Assembly (NCBI GenBank): GCA_047621325.1
Contig: JBLHLT010000010.1
Coordinates: 96,534-160,533, forward strand
DNA from: Bermanella sp047621325
Lineage (GTDB): Bacteria; Pseudomonadota; Gammaproteobacteria; Pseudomonadales; Oceanobacteraceae
Direction of reading: 5' to 3'
DNA: 64,000 nucleotides
Shown here: positions 50,536 to 59,078 of the stretch, piece after piece
Numbering within the stretch: the stretch's first letter is position 1
How the letters are laid out: each line of letters opens with the position of its first letter
Position numbers and translations under genes: made by a program
Notes under the pieces: model-generated
Databases searched by the model: none
Seen by the model: the letters and a program-made list of their open reading frames with translations, nothing else
Told to the model about the DNA's origin: nothing

Positions 50536-51180
50536 GTGGATTCAGAGATAAAGGAAAATTTTGAAGAAGCTCTTCGATTAGAAAGTCGAGATCAATTAAA
50601 GGATCTCAATAAAAAATATCAGGCAATGATTTCATTGCATGCAGCGAAAGGCTTACTTCGTTCGGGTGCAACGATTAAAAAGACAATGGAGTTCATCACT
50701 GAAGGTAGTGAAAAATTATATGAATCTACTTTGGTTTTTATTCGAGGTAATAGTGTCAGGTTTTCGAAGCTTCTTGAGAGTGATATTCAGTTAATTTCCG
50801 AGAGCTTTCATAGCCTCTACTTTAAAGAGGCTAAAGAGTGGCTATCGAAATCTGTTAATCTTTCCTCAAAATCGGAACTTTATGACAGAATTTTGTCTGA
50901 GGTCGAAGCTGAAATTGCTACTATTCGAGCGAGGTTTCTAAATGAACTTAATCGCGAAATTATAAAACTTAAGGATGTACAGCATACACCGGCGTGGGTA
51001 AAAGGTATTTACGTTATCGAAATTATATTGATTCTTACAACTGCAGTTATTGCTGTACTGTGGATTAAGGATCCAGAAGGGAACTACGAGCCTATCATTG
51101 TTACGTTAGCTCTTGTAATACCTTTCCTATATGCGGTAATAAAATTACGTGGAACAGGCAACTTAACAAAGCTATCGTAG
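50536..51180 (+). CDS. Coiled-coil protein with two C-terminal membrane helices, unknown function
   Basis: A 214-residue protein I do not recognise. Residues 1-145 are helical and charged; two hydrophobic segments follow at about 153-177 and 186-203 (YVIEIILILTTAVIAVLWI and IVTLALVIPFLYAVI). No catalytic motif. It starts at GTG with TAGGAG upstream. The region is AT-rich relative to the neighbourhood, and the stop codon lies inside an attC-like element, so it resembles an integron gene cassette. Confidence 0.65.
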   Translation: MDSEIKENFEEALRLESRDQLKDLNKKYQAMISLHAAKGLLRSGATIKKTMEFITEGSEKLYESTLVFIRGNSVRFSKLLESDIQLISESFHSLYFKEAKEWLSKSVNLSSKSELYDRILSEVEAEIATIRARFLNELNREIIKLKDVQHTPAWVKGIYVIEIILILTTAVIAVLWIKDPEGNYEPIIVTLALVIPFLYAVIKLRGTGNLTKLS

Positions 51181-51261
51181 GTGCTTTTTCTGCTACGCTT
51201 CGTGTTGGGGTGGCTTCGCCAACTCCACTACACAACAAAAGCCGAATATAGCGCGTTAAGA
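51161..51261 (+). other. Candidate integron attC site overlapping the 3' end of the 50536 gene
   Basis: About 101 bp with self-complementary ends. The 5' end reads ACTTAAC, a perfect RYYYAAC; the 3' end reads GTTAAGA, which fits GTTRRRY except for the last base. Between them the arms remain complementary: AGCTAT / ATAGCG, GCTTTTT / AAAAGC, and the apical TGGGGTGGC / GCCAACTCCA stem with an unpaired A, extended by GTGT / ACAC. Imperfect arms with an extrahelical base are typical of attC. No integrase gene or second attC is visible. Confidence 0.6.
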
Positions 51262-51324
51262 CTGTAGAAAAAGCTAATTTCTTATCATGAGTGTCTTCGT
51301 TAATTCCTTGAGTTAGTTAATTAT

Positions 51325-51945
51325 ATGAATAAATATCTAGAATCGACTAAATATATTGATTGGGAAAATCCAGATATATTGAACCGCGCAAAAGCTCTTT
51401 CGGCAGGATCATCAACGCATGAAGATATTGTGCGAAAATGTTTTGAGTTCGTTCGTGATGACATCAAACACAGCTGGGATTACAAGTTAAATCCCGTAAC
51501 ATATAAAGCGTCAGACGTACTCAAGCATGGTACTGGTTATTGCTATGCAAAAAGCCACTTATTAGCAGCACTTCTTCGGGCAAACAATATCCCCACAGGT
51601 TTGTGTTACCAGCGCCTAACGATTACTGATGTTCCTCCATTTTGCCTTCACGGTCTAAATGCTGTTTACCTTGAATCTTATGGTTGGTATCGCATTGATG
51701 CTAGAGGTAACAAACAAGGCGTGTCAGCTGAGTTTTGTCCTCCAATTGAAAAGTTGGCGTTTCCTATAGCTACACAAGGCGAAGCAGATTTACCTGAAAT
51801 ATGGACAGAACCGCTACCTGTTGTACTTCAAGTACTCGAACAATATAAAACTGTTCAAGAGGTCGCTAATAATTTGCCAGATGTCGAGCTGGTCACGGTT
51901 AGCAAGTTAACGCTGTCGGACTCGCTAGTGCTCGCCGAAAATTGA
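51325..51945 (+). CDS. Transglutaminase-like cysteine protease family protein
   Basis: A 206-residue transglutaminase-core protein without a signal peptide. The catalytic triad is visible: Cys in GTGYCYAKSHLLAALLR (C73 region), His in LHGLNAVYLESYGWYRIDARGNK, and Asp in the same segment (RIDARG). Substrate unknown; many bacterial relatives are peptidases. ATG start, weak ribosome binding site. It lies just after the attC-like element and 16 bp before the next orphan gene, in the AT-rich accessory patch. Confidence 0.85.
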   Translation: MNKYLESTKYIDWENPDILNRAKALSAGSSTHEDIVRKCFEFVRDDIKHSWDYKLNPVTYKASDVLKHGTGYCYAKSHLLAALLRANNIPTGLCYQRLTITDVPPFCLHGLNAVYLESYGWYRIDARGNKQGVSAEFCPPIEKLAFPIATQGEADLPEIWTEPLPVVLQVLEQYKTVQEVANNLPDVELVTVSKLTLSDSLVLAEN

Positions 51946-51961
51946 GGCGCTAGTCATATAA

Positions 51962-52543
51962 ATGGAAAGAAATCTAAATAAACAAAATATTGATGCGGCC
52001 ATTGCCGAGTATGAAAGATCAATTGAAAGTATTGGTGGGAATATATCTGGCTTAAGGGGGGTAGAATTATTTCAGTGCATAAAACGCCAACCATTAAATT
52101 CAGGGCCTTACCCACATGTGACGTTATTTGAGGCTGCAAATAGAATAATGACAGATCTTGTTATTTTAAAAGGTGTTAAATGGATGTTAGCGTCTAATTT
52201 ATTTCCATTTAGTGAGTACATTGTTGAGTATGGAAATGAAGATAATAATGATCATGATATATTGGCCTTGAATAATGGTAAAAGATTAAATGGTGAAGCA
52301 TTTAATGTAGCACCTTCGTTTTTTCAAAGTAAAAAGAGTACTGCTATTAAGAAGCTTAGAGCTTCAAAAAATAAAGCAGACTATATCGTTATTTTGATCA
52401 ATGCTGATGCGGTTGGAGAAAATTATTCTCCGAAGCTAAAAGAAAAAGAATTTTTTGTATTTGTAGATATTATATCTGGCAAGGCAAGGGTGCTGTCTAG
52501 TAAGCCCATTCATCCGATACCCAAAAGCGGCGAGGCTGATTAA
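51962..52543 (+). CDS. Orphan protein of unknown function (accessory gene)
   Basis: A 193-residue soluble protein I do not recognise. It begins with a helical region (NKQNIDAAIAEYERSIESIGG) and has a conserved-looking core at about residues 84-125, EYGNEDNNDHDILALNNGKRLNGEAFNVAPSFFQSKKS in outline (DNNDHDILALNNGK then GEAFNVAPSFFQSKK). This spacing of acidic residues and a C-terminal Lys could be a PD-(D/E)XK-type nuclease, but that is only a guess. AT-rich, 16 bp after the transglutaminase gene. Confidence 0.6.
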   Translation: MERNLNKQNIDAAIAEYERSIESIGGNISGLRGVELFQCIKRQPLNSGPYPHVTLFEAANRIMTDLVILKGVKWMLASNLFPFSEYIVEYGNEDNNDHDILALNNGKRLNGEAFNVAPSFFQSKKSTAIKKLRASKNKADYIVILINADAVGENYSPKLKEKEFFVFVDIISGKARVLSSKPIHPIPKSGEAD

Positions 52544-52571
52544 ACACTAACATAATTTAAAGGAATCCCAG

Positions 52572-52790
52572 ATGGTGATGTTCTGGCCCATCCAACAAGC
52601 TCTTAATTGCATAACCGATGACGGAAGCATTTTGGGTAAAATACAATTTGATGTTAAGACAGAACAGTACGTATTTTGCCCTGAAGAGGATGAAGTAGTG
52701 CTGTCCAGTATAGAGGCGAGCCAAATTGAAAAAAGATTAGCGGATCTTCACAGCGGCAACTACTTAATGCCCATGCAAGATGACGATTAA
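52572..52790 (+). CDS. Small acidic orphan protein
   Basis: A 72-residue cytoplasmic protein, acidic, with FCPEEDEVVLSSIEASQIEKRLADLHSG as its main body. Not recognised. AAGGAA precedes the ATG. It is the last gene of the AT-rich patch and is followed by a terminator. Confidence 0.6.
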   Translation: MVMFWPIQQALNCITDDGSILGKIQFDVKTEQYVFCPEEDEVVLSSIEASQIEKRLADLHSGNYLMPMQDDD

Positions 52791-52802
52791 TTATAAGCAA
52801 GC

Positions 52803-52832
52803 AAAAAAATGCAGCCATTTGGCTGCATTTTT
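52803..52832 (+). terminator. Rho-independent terminator ending the accessory patch
   Basis: AAAAATGCAGCC - ATTT - GGCTGCATTTTT stem ending in T residues. A short direct repeat of TTTCACA (three copies, to about 52857) follows. Confidence 0.9.
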
Positions 52833-52895
52833 CACATTTCACATTTCACATTTCACGTCTTATATCTAACGCTCAATATATCACGTAAAAGTCAC

Positions 52896-54944
52896 TTACA
52901 AACTAGCGGCCAATTCAGACGCCAGTTTAATCGCACGCTTAGCATCAAGCTCACCCGCAAACTCAGCACCACCTACAAGGTGTAAACCGAAGTTGTGTTC
53001 GCTGTTGCCTTGCAAGTCTTTGAACAGTTGGTTCACACTTACTTGACCCGCACACAGTACAACGTGGTCTACGTCTAGTACGCGTTGCTCGATCACGTCG
53101 CCATCTTTATTGCTGATGGTGATGTGTAGGCCTTCGTCGTCGATTTTGTCATAGCCAACACCTGCGATCATTTCAACGCCTTTCATTTTCACAGCAGCAC
53201 GGTGAACCCAACCAGAGGTTTTGTTTAGGCCGCGGCCCAGTGACGTGGTTTTACGTTGCAGCATGTAAACTTTACGTGGTGATGGTTCGATGTCCATTGG
53301 CTGTAGGCCGCCGGCTTTTTCGTTGTTGATTTCTACGCCCCATTCTTTAAACCATAATTCTTTGTTTAGGGTTAAAGATGGGCCTTGGTGCGTAAGGTAT
53401 TCACTGACGTCAAAGCCGATACCGCCAGCGCCCATTACCGCCACTTTACCGCCAAGCTCTAGGCCTTTGCCTAGTAGTTCTTGATAGGTCACCACTTTTT
53501 TGTGGTCGATGCCCGGCATGTTTGGCACACGTGGCTCTACACCGGTTGATACGATGATTTCATCGAAGCCTGCGTCTTTAAGGTCGTTGGCGGTTACCCA
53601 AGTGTTTAACTTAAGTTCGATGTTGTGCACTTCAACCATTTTGGTGAAGTAACGAATGGTTTCAACAAATTCTTCTTTGCCCGGAATTTTGCTGGCAAAT
53701 AAGAACTGGCCACCAATGGTTTCACGGCCTTCAAAAATCGTTACCTTGTGGCCACGTTTTGCAGCAACCGTGGCAGCGGCTAAACCAGCAGGGCCAGAAC
53801 CCACAACGGCAATCTTTTTAGGTGCGTGCGTTGGGGTGTATAGCAATTCTGTTTCGTGACAAGCGCGCGGGTTAACTAAGCAGCTTGAACGTTGGTTTTG
53901 GAAGGTGTGGTCTAAACACGCTTGGTTACAGGCGATACAGGTGTTAATTTCATCAGCACGGCCTTCGGCGGCTTTGTTTACCCATTCGCTGTCAGCAAGG
54001 AAAGGGCGCGCCATAGAGACCATGTCGGCTTGACCACTGGCCAATATTTCTTCTGCGGTGTCTGGCATATTAATACGGTTAGAGGCCACAACCGGAATGT
54101 TTACCGCTGCTTTTACTTTTGCCGTTGGGTCGACAAACGCTGCGCGCGGTACTGAGGTAACGATGGTTGGTACGCGGGCTTCGTGCCAGCCGATACCACT
54201 GTTGATAATGGTTACGCCTGCTTTTTCTAATTCTTGCGCTAACTGAATCACTTCAGCCATGCTTGAGCCGCCTTCTACAAGGTCGATCATAGATAGGCGG
54301 AACATGATGATGAATTTCTCGCCCACTTGTTGGCGGGTTTCACGTACGATTTCTAAGGCTAAGCGCATACGGTTTTCGTAAGAGCCACCAAATTCATCGT
54401 CACGTTGGTTGGTGCGTTGGTTTAAAAACTGAGTAATGAAGTAACCTTCAGAGCCCATAATCTCGACACCGTCGTAACCGGCTTTTTGTGCAAGCTTGGC
54501 ACTTTTAGCGTATTGGCGAATGGTTTTATACACGCCCTTAGTGGTTAAGGCTTTTGGTTTGAACGGTGTAATAGGCGATTTAATGGCAGACGGTGCCACG
54601 CTGTATGGGCTGTACCCGTAACGACCAGCATGTAGGATTTGCAAACAGATTTTACCGCCAGCATCGTGAACCGCTTTGGTCACTTTTTTGTGCATTGGCA
54701 CTTGCAATACGTTGTTTAAACGAGAACCCAGCGCGACTAATTCGCCACGACGGTTAGGTGAAAAGCCACCTGTTACCATTAATGCAACTCCGCCACGCGC
54801 ACGTTCTGCAAAGTATTCGGCCAATTGTTTGAAGTGCCAAGGGCGATCTTCAAGACCGGTGTGCATGGAACCCATGATGACGCGGTTTTTTAATGTGGTG
54901 AAGCCAAGGTCTAACGGCTCAAGCAAATGCGGGTACTGACTCAT
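52896..54944 (-). CDS. fadH: 2,4-dienoyl-CoA reductase (NADPH) FadH
   Basis: Reduces 2,4-dienoyl-CoA during beta-oxidation of polyunsaturated fatty acids. About 682 residues, full length, in the order FMN-binding TIM barrel (residues ~1-370), a 4Fe-4S cluster (CIACNQACL and CLVNPRAC near 340-360) and a C-terminal FAD/NADPH domain opening with VVGSGPAGLAAA. The N-terminal PHLLEPLDLGFTTLKNRVIMGSMHTGLE matches E. coli FadH, and GIGWHEARVPT carries the catalytic His. The ATG at 54944 follows GAGGACAA; the TTG at 54947 is an upstream in-frame codon. Confidence 0.96.
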   Translation of the reverse strand: MSQYPHLLEPLDLGFTTLKNRVIMGSMHTGLEDRPWHFKQLAEYFAERARGGVALMVTGGFSPNRRGELVALGSRLNNVLQVPMHKKVTKAVHDAGGKICLQILHAGRYGYSPYSVAPSAIKSPITPFKPKALTTKGVYKTIRQYAKSAKLAQKAGYDGVEIMGSEGYFITQFLNQRTNQRDDEFGGSYENRMRLALEIVRETRQQVGEKFIIMFRLSMIDLVEGGSSMAEVIQLAQELEKAGVTIINSGIGWHEARVPTIVTSVPRAAFVDPTAKVKAAVNIPVVASNRINMPDTAEEILASGQADMVSMARPFLADSEWVNKAAEGRADEINTCIACNQACLDHTFQNQRSSCLVNPRACHETELLYTPTHAPKKIAVVGSGPAGLAAATVAAKRGHKVTIFEGRETIGGQFLFASKIPGKEEFVETIRYFTKMVEVHNIELKLNTWVTANDLKDAGFDEIIVSTGVEPRVPNMPGIDHKKVVTYQELLGKGLELGGKVAVMGAGGIGFDVSEYLTHQGPSLTLNKELWFKEWGVEINNEKAGGLQPMDIEPSPRKVYMLQRKTTSLGRGLNKTSGWVHRAAVKMKGVEMIAGVGYDKIDDEGLHITISNKDGDVIEQRVLDVDHVVLCAGQVSVNQLFKDLQGNSEHNFGLHLVGGAEFAGELDAKRAIKLASELAASL

Positions 54945-55181
54945 CAAGTTGTCCTCTGTTTATTATGTGGGGGAATATAGGGTGCATTTTTTACAAGGTA
55001 AATGACTCTGCAGCTCAATTCAGTGATCAAATTGCGCAGTTTGTCTGTATGTGGCCTGTTTTAGCTAGTTTAGTGCTATCTATAGGCGTTCTAGTGACGA
55101 ACCAGTCTTTCACCAACCCCGCATTAACCTTCTACTATAGGGCCTACTTTGCTGTTTTTTTGTCCCAACCTTGGAGGCCAA

Positions 55182-55964
55182 ATGCAAATCTCTCAAACAC
55201 CTTCTACTCGTAGCTTAGACCAAGCATCCCAAACGCAGCAAACCCAGCTAGCGCGCTTAAGCAGCGGCCAACGGATTAATAGCGCCAAAGATGATGCCGC
55301 CGGGCTAGCCATTAGCAACCGTATGGATACTCAAAGCCGTTCAATGACGGTGGCTATTCGCAATACCATGGATGGCGTGTCCCGTATTCAGGTTGAAGAT
55401 GGCGCGTTAGGCAGCATTAATGAAGATTTGCAGCGGGTGCGTGAATTAACCGTGCAGCAGCAAAATGGCATTCTAAATGAAAGCGATAAGTCAGCCATTC
55501 AATCCGAGATTGATCAGCGCTTAGAGTCAATCAATAGCCAGTTTGAACAAACCGAATTTAATGGGCAAAACGTGTTTGAAAATAAAGACGTGGGTTTTCA
55601 AGTGGATGCCAACGCGGGTGATCAAGTCGAATTAAAAGGATCAGACGTGGCGGATGCGTTATCACAAGCGGGTATTGAGGTGGGCAGCAAACTTGACCTT
55701 GATGCGATTGATGCCGCACTTCAATCGGTTAATGAGCGACGCAGTGAGTTAGGTGCGGTGTCGAATCGCTTATCGTCATCGGCCGAATTTGTAGAATTGA
55801 AAAACCAAAACAATCAAGAAGCCAGTAGTCGTATTCGTGATACCGATTTTGCCCAAGCCAGTGCAGAAAAAGCTAAGGGCGACGTGCAGCAACAAGTGGC
55901 GATCAGCGTATTTGCGCAAGGTAATGCTAATCGCCAAGATGTGCTGAAATTACTAGGGCCATAA
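55182..55964 (+). CDS. Flagellin-like protein (short, isolated)
   Basis: A 260-residue flagellin. The N-terminal D0/D1 domain LDQASQTQQTQLARLSSGQRINSAKDDAAGLAISNRM and the C-terminal SSRIRDTDFAQASAEKAKGDVQQQVAISVFAQGNANRQDVLKLLG are conserved, but the variable D2/D3 region is reduced to about 70 residues. It begins MQISQTPSTRSL instead of the usual MALxVNTNV. The ATG at 55182 follows TTGGAGG. No flagellar gene is adjacent, so it is a solitary minor flagellin or a secreted derivative. Upstream 54945-55181 contains its promoter, not resolved by eye. Confidence 0.9.
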   Translation: MQISQTPSTRSLDQASQTQQTQLARLSSGQRINSAKDDAAGLAISNRMDTQSRSMTVAIRNTMDGVSRIQVEDGALGSINEDLQRVRELTVQQQNGILNESDKSAIQSEIDQRLESINSQFEQTEFNGQNVFENKDVGFQVDANAGDQVELKGSDVADALSQAGIEVGSKLDLDAIDAALQSVNERRSELGAVSNRLSSSAEFVELKNQNNQEASSRIRDTDFAQASAEKAKGDVQQQVAISVFAQGNANRQDVLKLLGP

Positions 55965-56540
55965 GCGTTGGTTAAAAGTGTGGTCATGTCTTTTTACTAG
56001 GTCACTTTCGCTCCTAAGATCGACGTTTTTCCCGCGAAGGCGGGAACCCAAACCAAAGCTAAGACTAATGCGCGCACTCAAGTGAGCAAACACCCTAGAT
56101 TTAGACTCCCATTCACGGACTTCGTCCTATGGGAGAGACGAGGGAGTTTAGAGGTCATCATCCGTAAGTTTAACGTTCACTCTCCAGCACTAGCGCCTTT
56201 CCCGCGAAGGCAGGAACCCAAACCAAAGCTAAGACTAATGCGCGCACTCAAGTGAGCAAACACCCTAGGTTTAGACTCCCATTCACGGACTTCGTCCTAT
56301 GGAAGAGACGGGGAAGTTCAGTCGTCATCATCCGTAAGTTTAACGTTCACTCTCCAACATTCACGTCTTTTCCGCGAAGGCGGAAACCCAATAATTAGCA
56401 TCAGTAATATAAGACTATGAAGCAATCTTATATACAAAAAATAATTATGTAGGCACATCTGCAATTTATCGTTCCATTACATTTCGCTAGTTTTCAATTT
56501 AGCCAAAGCTGTGTACTGTGACCTCAAACTGGGGGCAGTT
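55965..56540. other. Non-coding region between flagellin and molybdopterin oxidoreductase
   Basis: About 576 bp. It holds the 170-bp tandem repeat (56028-56390). The remaining stretches, 55965-56027 and 56391-56540, show no gene or terminator I can support; the last ~20 bp contain the ribosome binding site of the next gene. Confidence 0.6.
56028..56390 (+). repeat. 170-bp tandem repeat (2.1 copies) with a covarying hairpin
   Basis: Unit 1 is 56028-56197, unit 2 is 56198-56367, and a partial third starts at 56368 and fades after 56390. Counting by hand, 157 of 170 positions agree between units 1 and 2. Each unit begins with a TTCCCGC - GAAG - GCGGGAA hairpin; in the third copy a C-G pair has become T-A on both sides, and in unit 2 one pair is lost. 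A second arm CTCCCAT / ATGGGAG with an inner GGAC / GTCC stem lies near the middle of unit 1. No protein frame is evident. Confidence 0.9.
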
Positions 56541-58682
56541 ATGACAATAAAAACAAATATACATTACCGTACTTGTAACCTATGCGAAGCCATGTGTGGT
56601 TTAAAGGTTGAGCATCAAGGGACAAACATTCTTTCTATCAAGGGTGACGAGCAGGACCCGTTCAGCCAAGGGCATATTTGTCCTAAGGCGGTGGCGCTGC
56701 AAGATTTATACGAAGACCCTGATCGCTTAACGTCACCAATAGAACGCACCGAAAACGGTTGGCAAAAAATATCTTGGCAAGATGCGTTTGATAAAGCCGC
56801 AGCCGGAATCGCTAAGGTGCAAGCACAACATGGCAATAATGCGTTAGGTGTGTATTTGGGGAACCCAAACGTACATAACCTTGGCGGCATGTTAAGTATT
56901 CGCCATATTTTAGGTGCGTTAAAAACCCGTACTCGTTTTAGTGCGACATCGGTTGATCAATTACCGCATCACATTGTGGTCATGCATTTGTTTGGTCATC
57001 AATTACGCATACCTGTGCCGGATATTAATCGCACCAATCACATGGTGATTATCGGCGCTAACCCATTGGCGTCTAACGGCAGCATTATGACCGTGGCGAA
57101 TGTGCGCCAAAAAATCAAAGACATTAAAAAACGCGGCGGTAAAGTAGTGGTCATTGACCCGCGCAAAACCGAAACCGCTGATTTAGCCGGTGAGCATCAT
57201 TTTATCAAACCCGGCTCAGATGTGGTTTTGTTATTGGCCATGGTTAACCACGTTTTTAGCAAAAACTTAGTTAAACCTTCAAAAGCATTAGCGCTAGCTC
57301 ATGGCTATGAAGACATCGCATCACAAGTAAAAGACTTTTCATTAGAATACGCAGGGCAACATACTGGCATTGCTGCAAACGATATTGCAACCATGGTTGA
57401 GGAGTTCTGCCAAGCTGATAACGCCGTCTTGTATGGGCGCATGGGTGTGAGCGTGCAAGAATTTGGTTTATTGAGCCAGTATTTAATTATGCTGTTTAAT
57501 TTAATAACAGGCTCATTAGACGAAGAGGGCGGGATGATGTTTCCGACCCCAGCCGCGGATATCGTTGCCAATAGTGGCCCTGGCTATTTTAATAAACGTC
57601 AAAGTCGTGTGCGCGGTCTGCCAGATTTTAACGGTGAATTACCAGTGGCGTGTTTGTCTGAAGAAATACTCACCCAAGGGGAAGGGCAAATCAAAGCCAT
57701 GTTCACTGTGGCGGGTAACCCTGTGTTAAGTACACCTAATGGCCAGCAATTAGATACCGCTCTTGAATCGTTAGATTTTATGGTGTGTGTTGATTATTAC
57801 CTGAACGAAACCACGCGTCATGCCAATATTATTTTGCCGCCGGTTTCACCTATTGAACGTGATCATTATGATATTAGTTTTCATAATTTAGCGGTTCACA
57901 ATACGGCGAAATATTCTCCCGCTATGTTTAAAACCCCTAAAAATGCGCGCCATGATTGGCAGATTTATTTAGAACTTGCCAAACGCTTACAACCCAAATT
58001 GCCGTTTATGCAAAAAATAATACGCGGTGTCACGCAACTAATAGGTCCTAATTTTTTATTAAATGCCATGTTAAAACGCGGGCCATATCCAGGTTTAACC
58101 TTGGGTAAATTAAAAAAACGCCCACACGGTATAGACCTTGGGCCGTTACACGCACGCTTGCCAGAAGCGCTGCGTCATAAAGATAAAAAAATACATTTAA
58201 ATATGGATTTCTATTTTGCTGATTTACCGCGCTTAAAACAAAAACTCGATGCCATTCTGGAAACAACATCCGACAACGATGCATTGTTAATTGGCCGTCG
58301 CCATGTACGCAGTAATAATTCGTGGATGCACAACAGCAAGCGTTTAGTAAAAGGCAAATCGCGTTGCACGTTATTAATTCACCCTGTTCACGCTAAACAA
58401 CTGAACATTGGCGAAGGGCAGTTGGTGCAAGTTACCTCACGGGTAGGGCAAGTTGTCATTGCCTCTGAGATCAGTGAAGAAATAATGCCCGGTGTGGTGA
58501 GTATTCCTCATGGTTGGGGCCATAATCGTAAAGGTACAGGTCAAACCATCGCTGATGCTAATGCAGGGGTCAGCGTGAATGACTTAACCGACGAGCACAT
58601 GATTGATGCGTTATCTGGGAATGCTGCAGTTAACGGGGTGCCGGTTACGCTAACGGCTGTCGCTGAGCAGGTGGCGGTTTAA
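56541..58682 (+). CDS. Molybdopterin-dependent oxidoreductase (DMSO-reductase/formate dehydrogenase family)
   Basis: A 713-residue bis-MGD oxidoreductase. The N-terminal 4Fe-4S cluster is CNLCEAMCGLKVEHQG with a fourth Cys in HICPKA. The MGD-binding region includes IIGANPLASNGSIMTVANVR and VIDPRKTETADLAGEHHFIKPGSD; C-terminal PHGWGHNRKGTGQ belongs to the fourth domain. No twin-arginine signal is present, so it is cytoplasmic. Substrate unknown; relatives are annotated as formate dehydrogenase or acetylene hydratase-like. GGGGGCAG precedes the ATG; the earlier start at 56511 lacks one. It is a single gene with a terminator. Confidence 0.9.
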   Translation: MTIKTNIHYRTCNLCEAMCGLKVEHQGTNILSIKGDEQDPFSQGHICPKAVALQDLYEDPDRLTSPIERTENGWQKISWQDAFDKAAAGIAKVQAQHGNNALGVYLGNPNVHNLGGMLSIRHILGALKTRTRFSATSVDQLPHHIVVMHLFGHQLRIPVPDINRTNHMVIIGANPLASNGSIMTVANVRQKIKDIKKRGGKVVVIDPRKTETADLAGEHHFIKPGSDVVLLLAMVNHVFSKNLVKPSKALALAHGYEDIASQVKDFSLEYAGQHTGIAANDIATMVEEFCQADNAVLYGRMGVSVQEFGLLSQYLIMLFNLITGSLDEEGGMMFPTPAADIVANSGPGYFNKRQSRVRGLPDFNGELPVACLSEEILTQGEGQIKAMFTVAGNPVLSTPNGQQLDTALESLDFMVCVDYYLNETTRHANIILPPVSPIERDHYDISFHNLAVHNTAKYSPAMFKTPKNARHDWQIYLELAKRLQPKLPFMQKIIRGVTQLIGPNFLLNAMLKRGPYPGLTLGKLKKRPHGIDLGPLHARLPEALRHKDKKIHLNMDFYFADLPRLKQKLDAILETTSDNDALLIGRRHVRSNNSWMHNSKRLVKGKSRCTLLIHPVHAKQLNIGEGQLVQVTSRVGQVVIASEISEEIMPGVVSIPHGWGHNRKGTGQTIADANAGVSVNDLTDEHMIDALSGNAAVNGVPVTLTAVAEQVAV

Positions 58683-58702
58683 TTTTTTAACGGTTAATTT
58701 TT

Positions 58703-58738
58703 AAAGCCGCTGAGCAGTTTGCTGGCGGCTTTTTTTAT
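58703..58738 (+). terminator. Rho-independent terminator after the molybdopterin oxidoreductase
   Basis: AAAGCCGC and GCGGCTTT pair around a 14-nt loop that itself contains CAG/CTG complementarity; a long T run follows. Confidence 0.85.
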
Positions 58739-58935
58739 TTTTTTAGGTCCTTTATTTAGATGAAATCGTGAATACAGCCACGTCGTCGACGGACGCTCGT
58801 TCCTCTGCTCAGTGCGAACGGTTTTGGTTAGTTATGGTCTGAGCTGCGTCCAATTAATCTATCAGTCACTCGAAGCGATAATTAATCGGATAAATGTGTT
58901 ATCAATCAACACCATTCTCACTGAACGCGAGGTTT

Positions 58936-58974
58936 AGCCTGTCCTGAGTTTGCCGAAGGAGCCCAGTCGAAGTG
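58936..58974 (-). repeat. REP-like dispersed intergenic element
   Basis: On the minus strand it opens CTTCGACTGGGCTCCTTCGG and ends CTCAGGACAGGC, a composition typical of small dispersed repeats in proteobacterial genomes (CTTCGAC...CTCAGGACAGG type). Only one copy is in this window, so its dispersed nature cannot be shown here. Confidence 0.5.
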
Positions 58975-59078
58975 TGGCTGACGTCTTTAATCACAATACA
59001 TTTGAGCCAATATCATATTTTATCTAGTGCCGCTTAGCAGTATGCTGATGTATTAAAATAATTAAAAAGGGGTCAATT

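Larger units (their letters stand above)
58683..59078. other. Intergenic region with a REP-like element
   Basis: 396 bp without a supported gene. After the terminator it is filler except for a G+C-rich stretch at 58936-58974, which reads GCCTGTCCTGAG then TTTGCCGAAGGAGCCCAGTC and looks like a dispersed intergenic repeat. The last ~15 bp contain the ribosome binding site (AAAAGGGG) of the next gene. Confidence 0.5.

Noticed and set aside
51946..51961. Second attC between the transglutaminase and the next orphan gene
   Set aside because: Only 16 bp lie between the genes, too little for an attC.
52833..52857. TTTCACA direct repeats as a regulatory iteron set
   Set aside because: Only three short copies downstream of a terminator; probably simple-sequence slippage.
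56028..56390. CRISPR array
   Set aside because: Repeat units are 170 bp with no short repeat-spacer structure and no cas genes.
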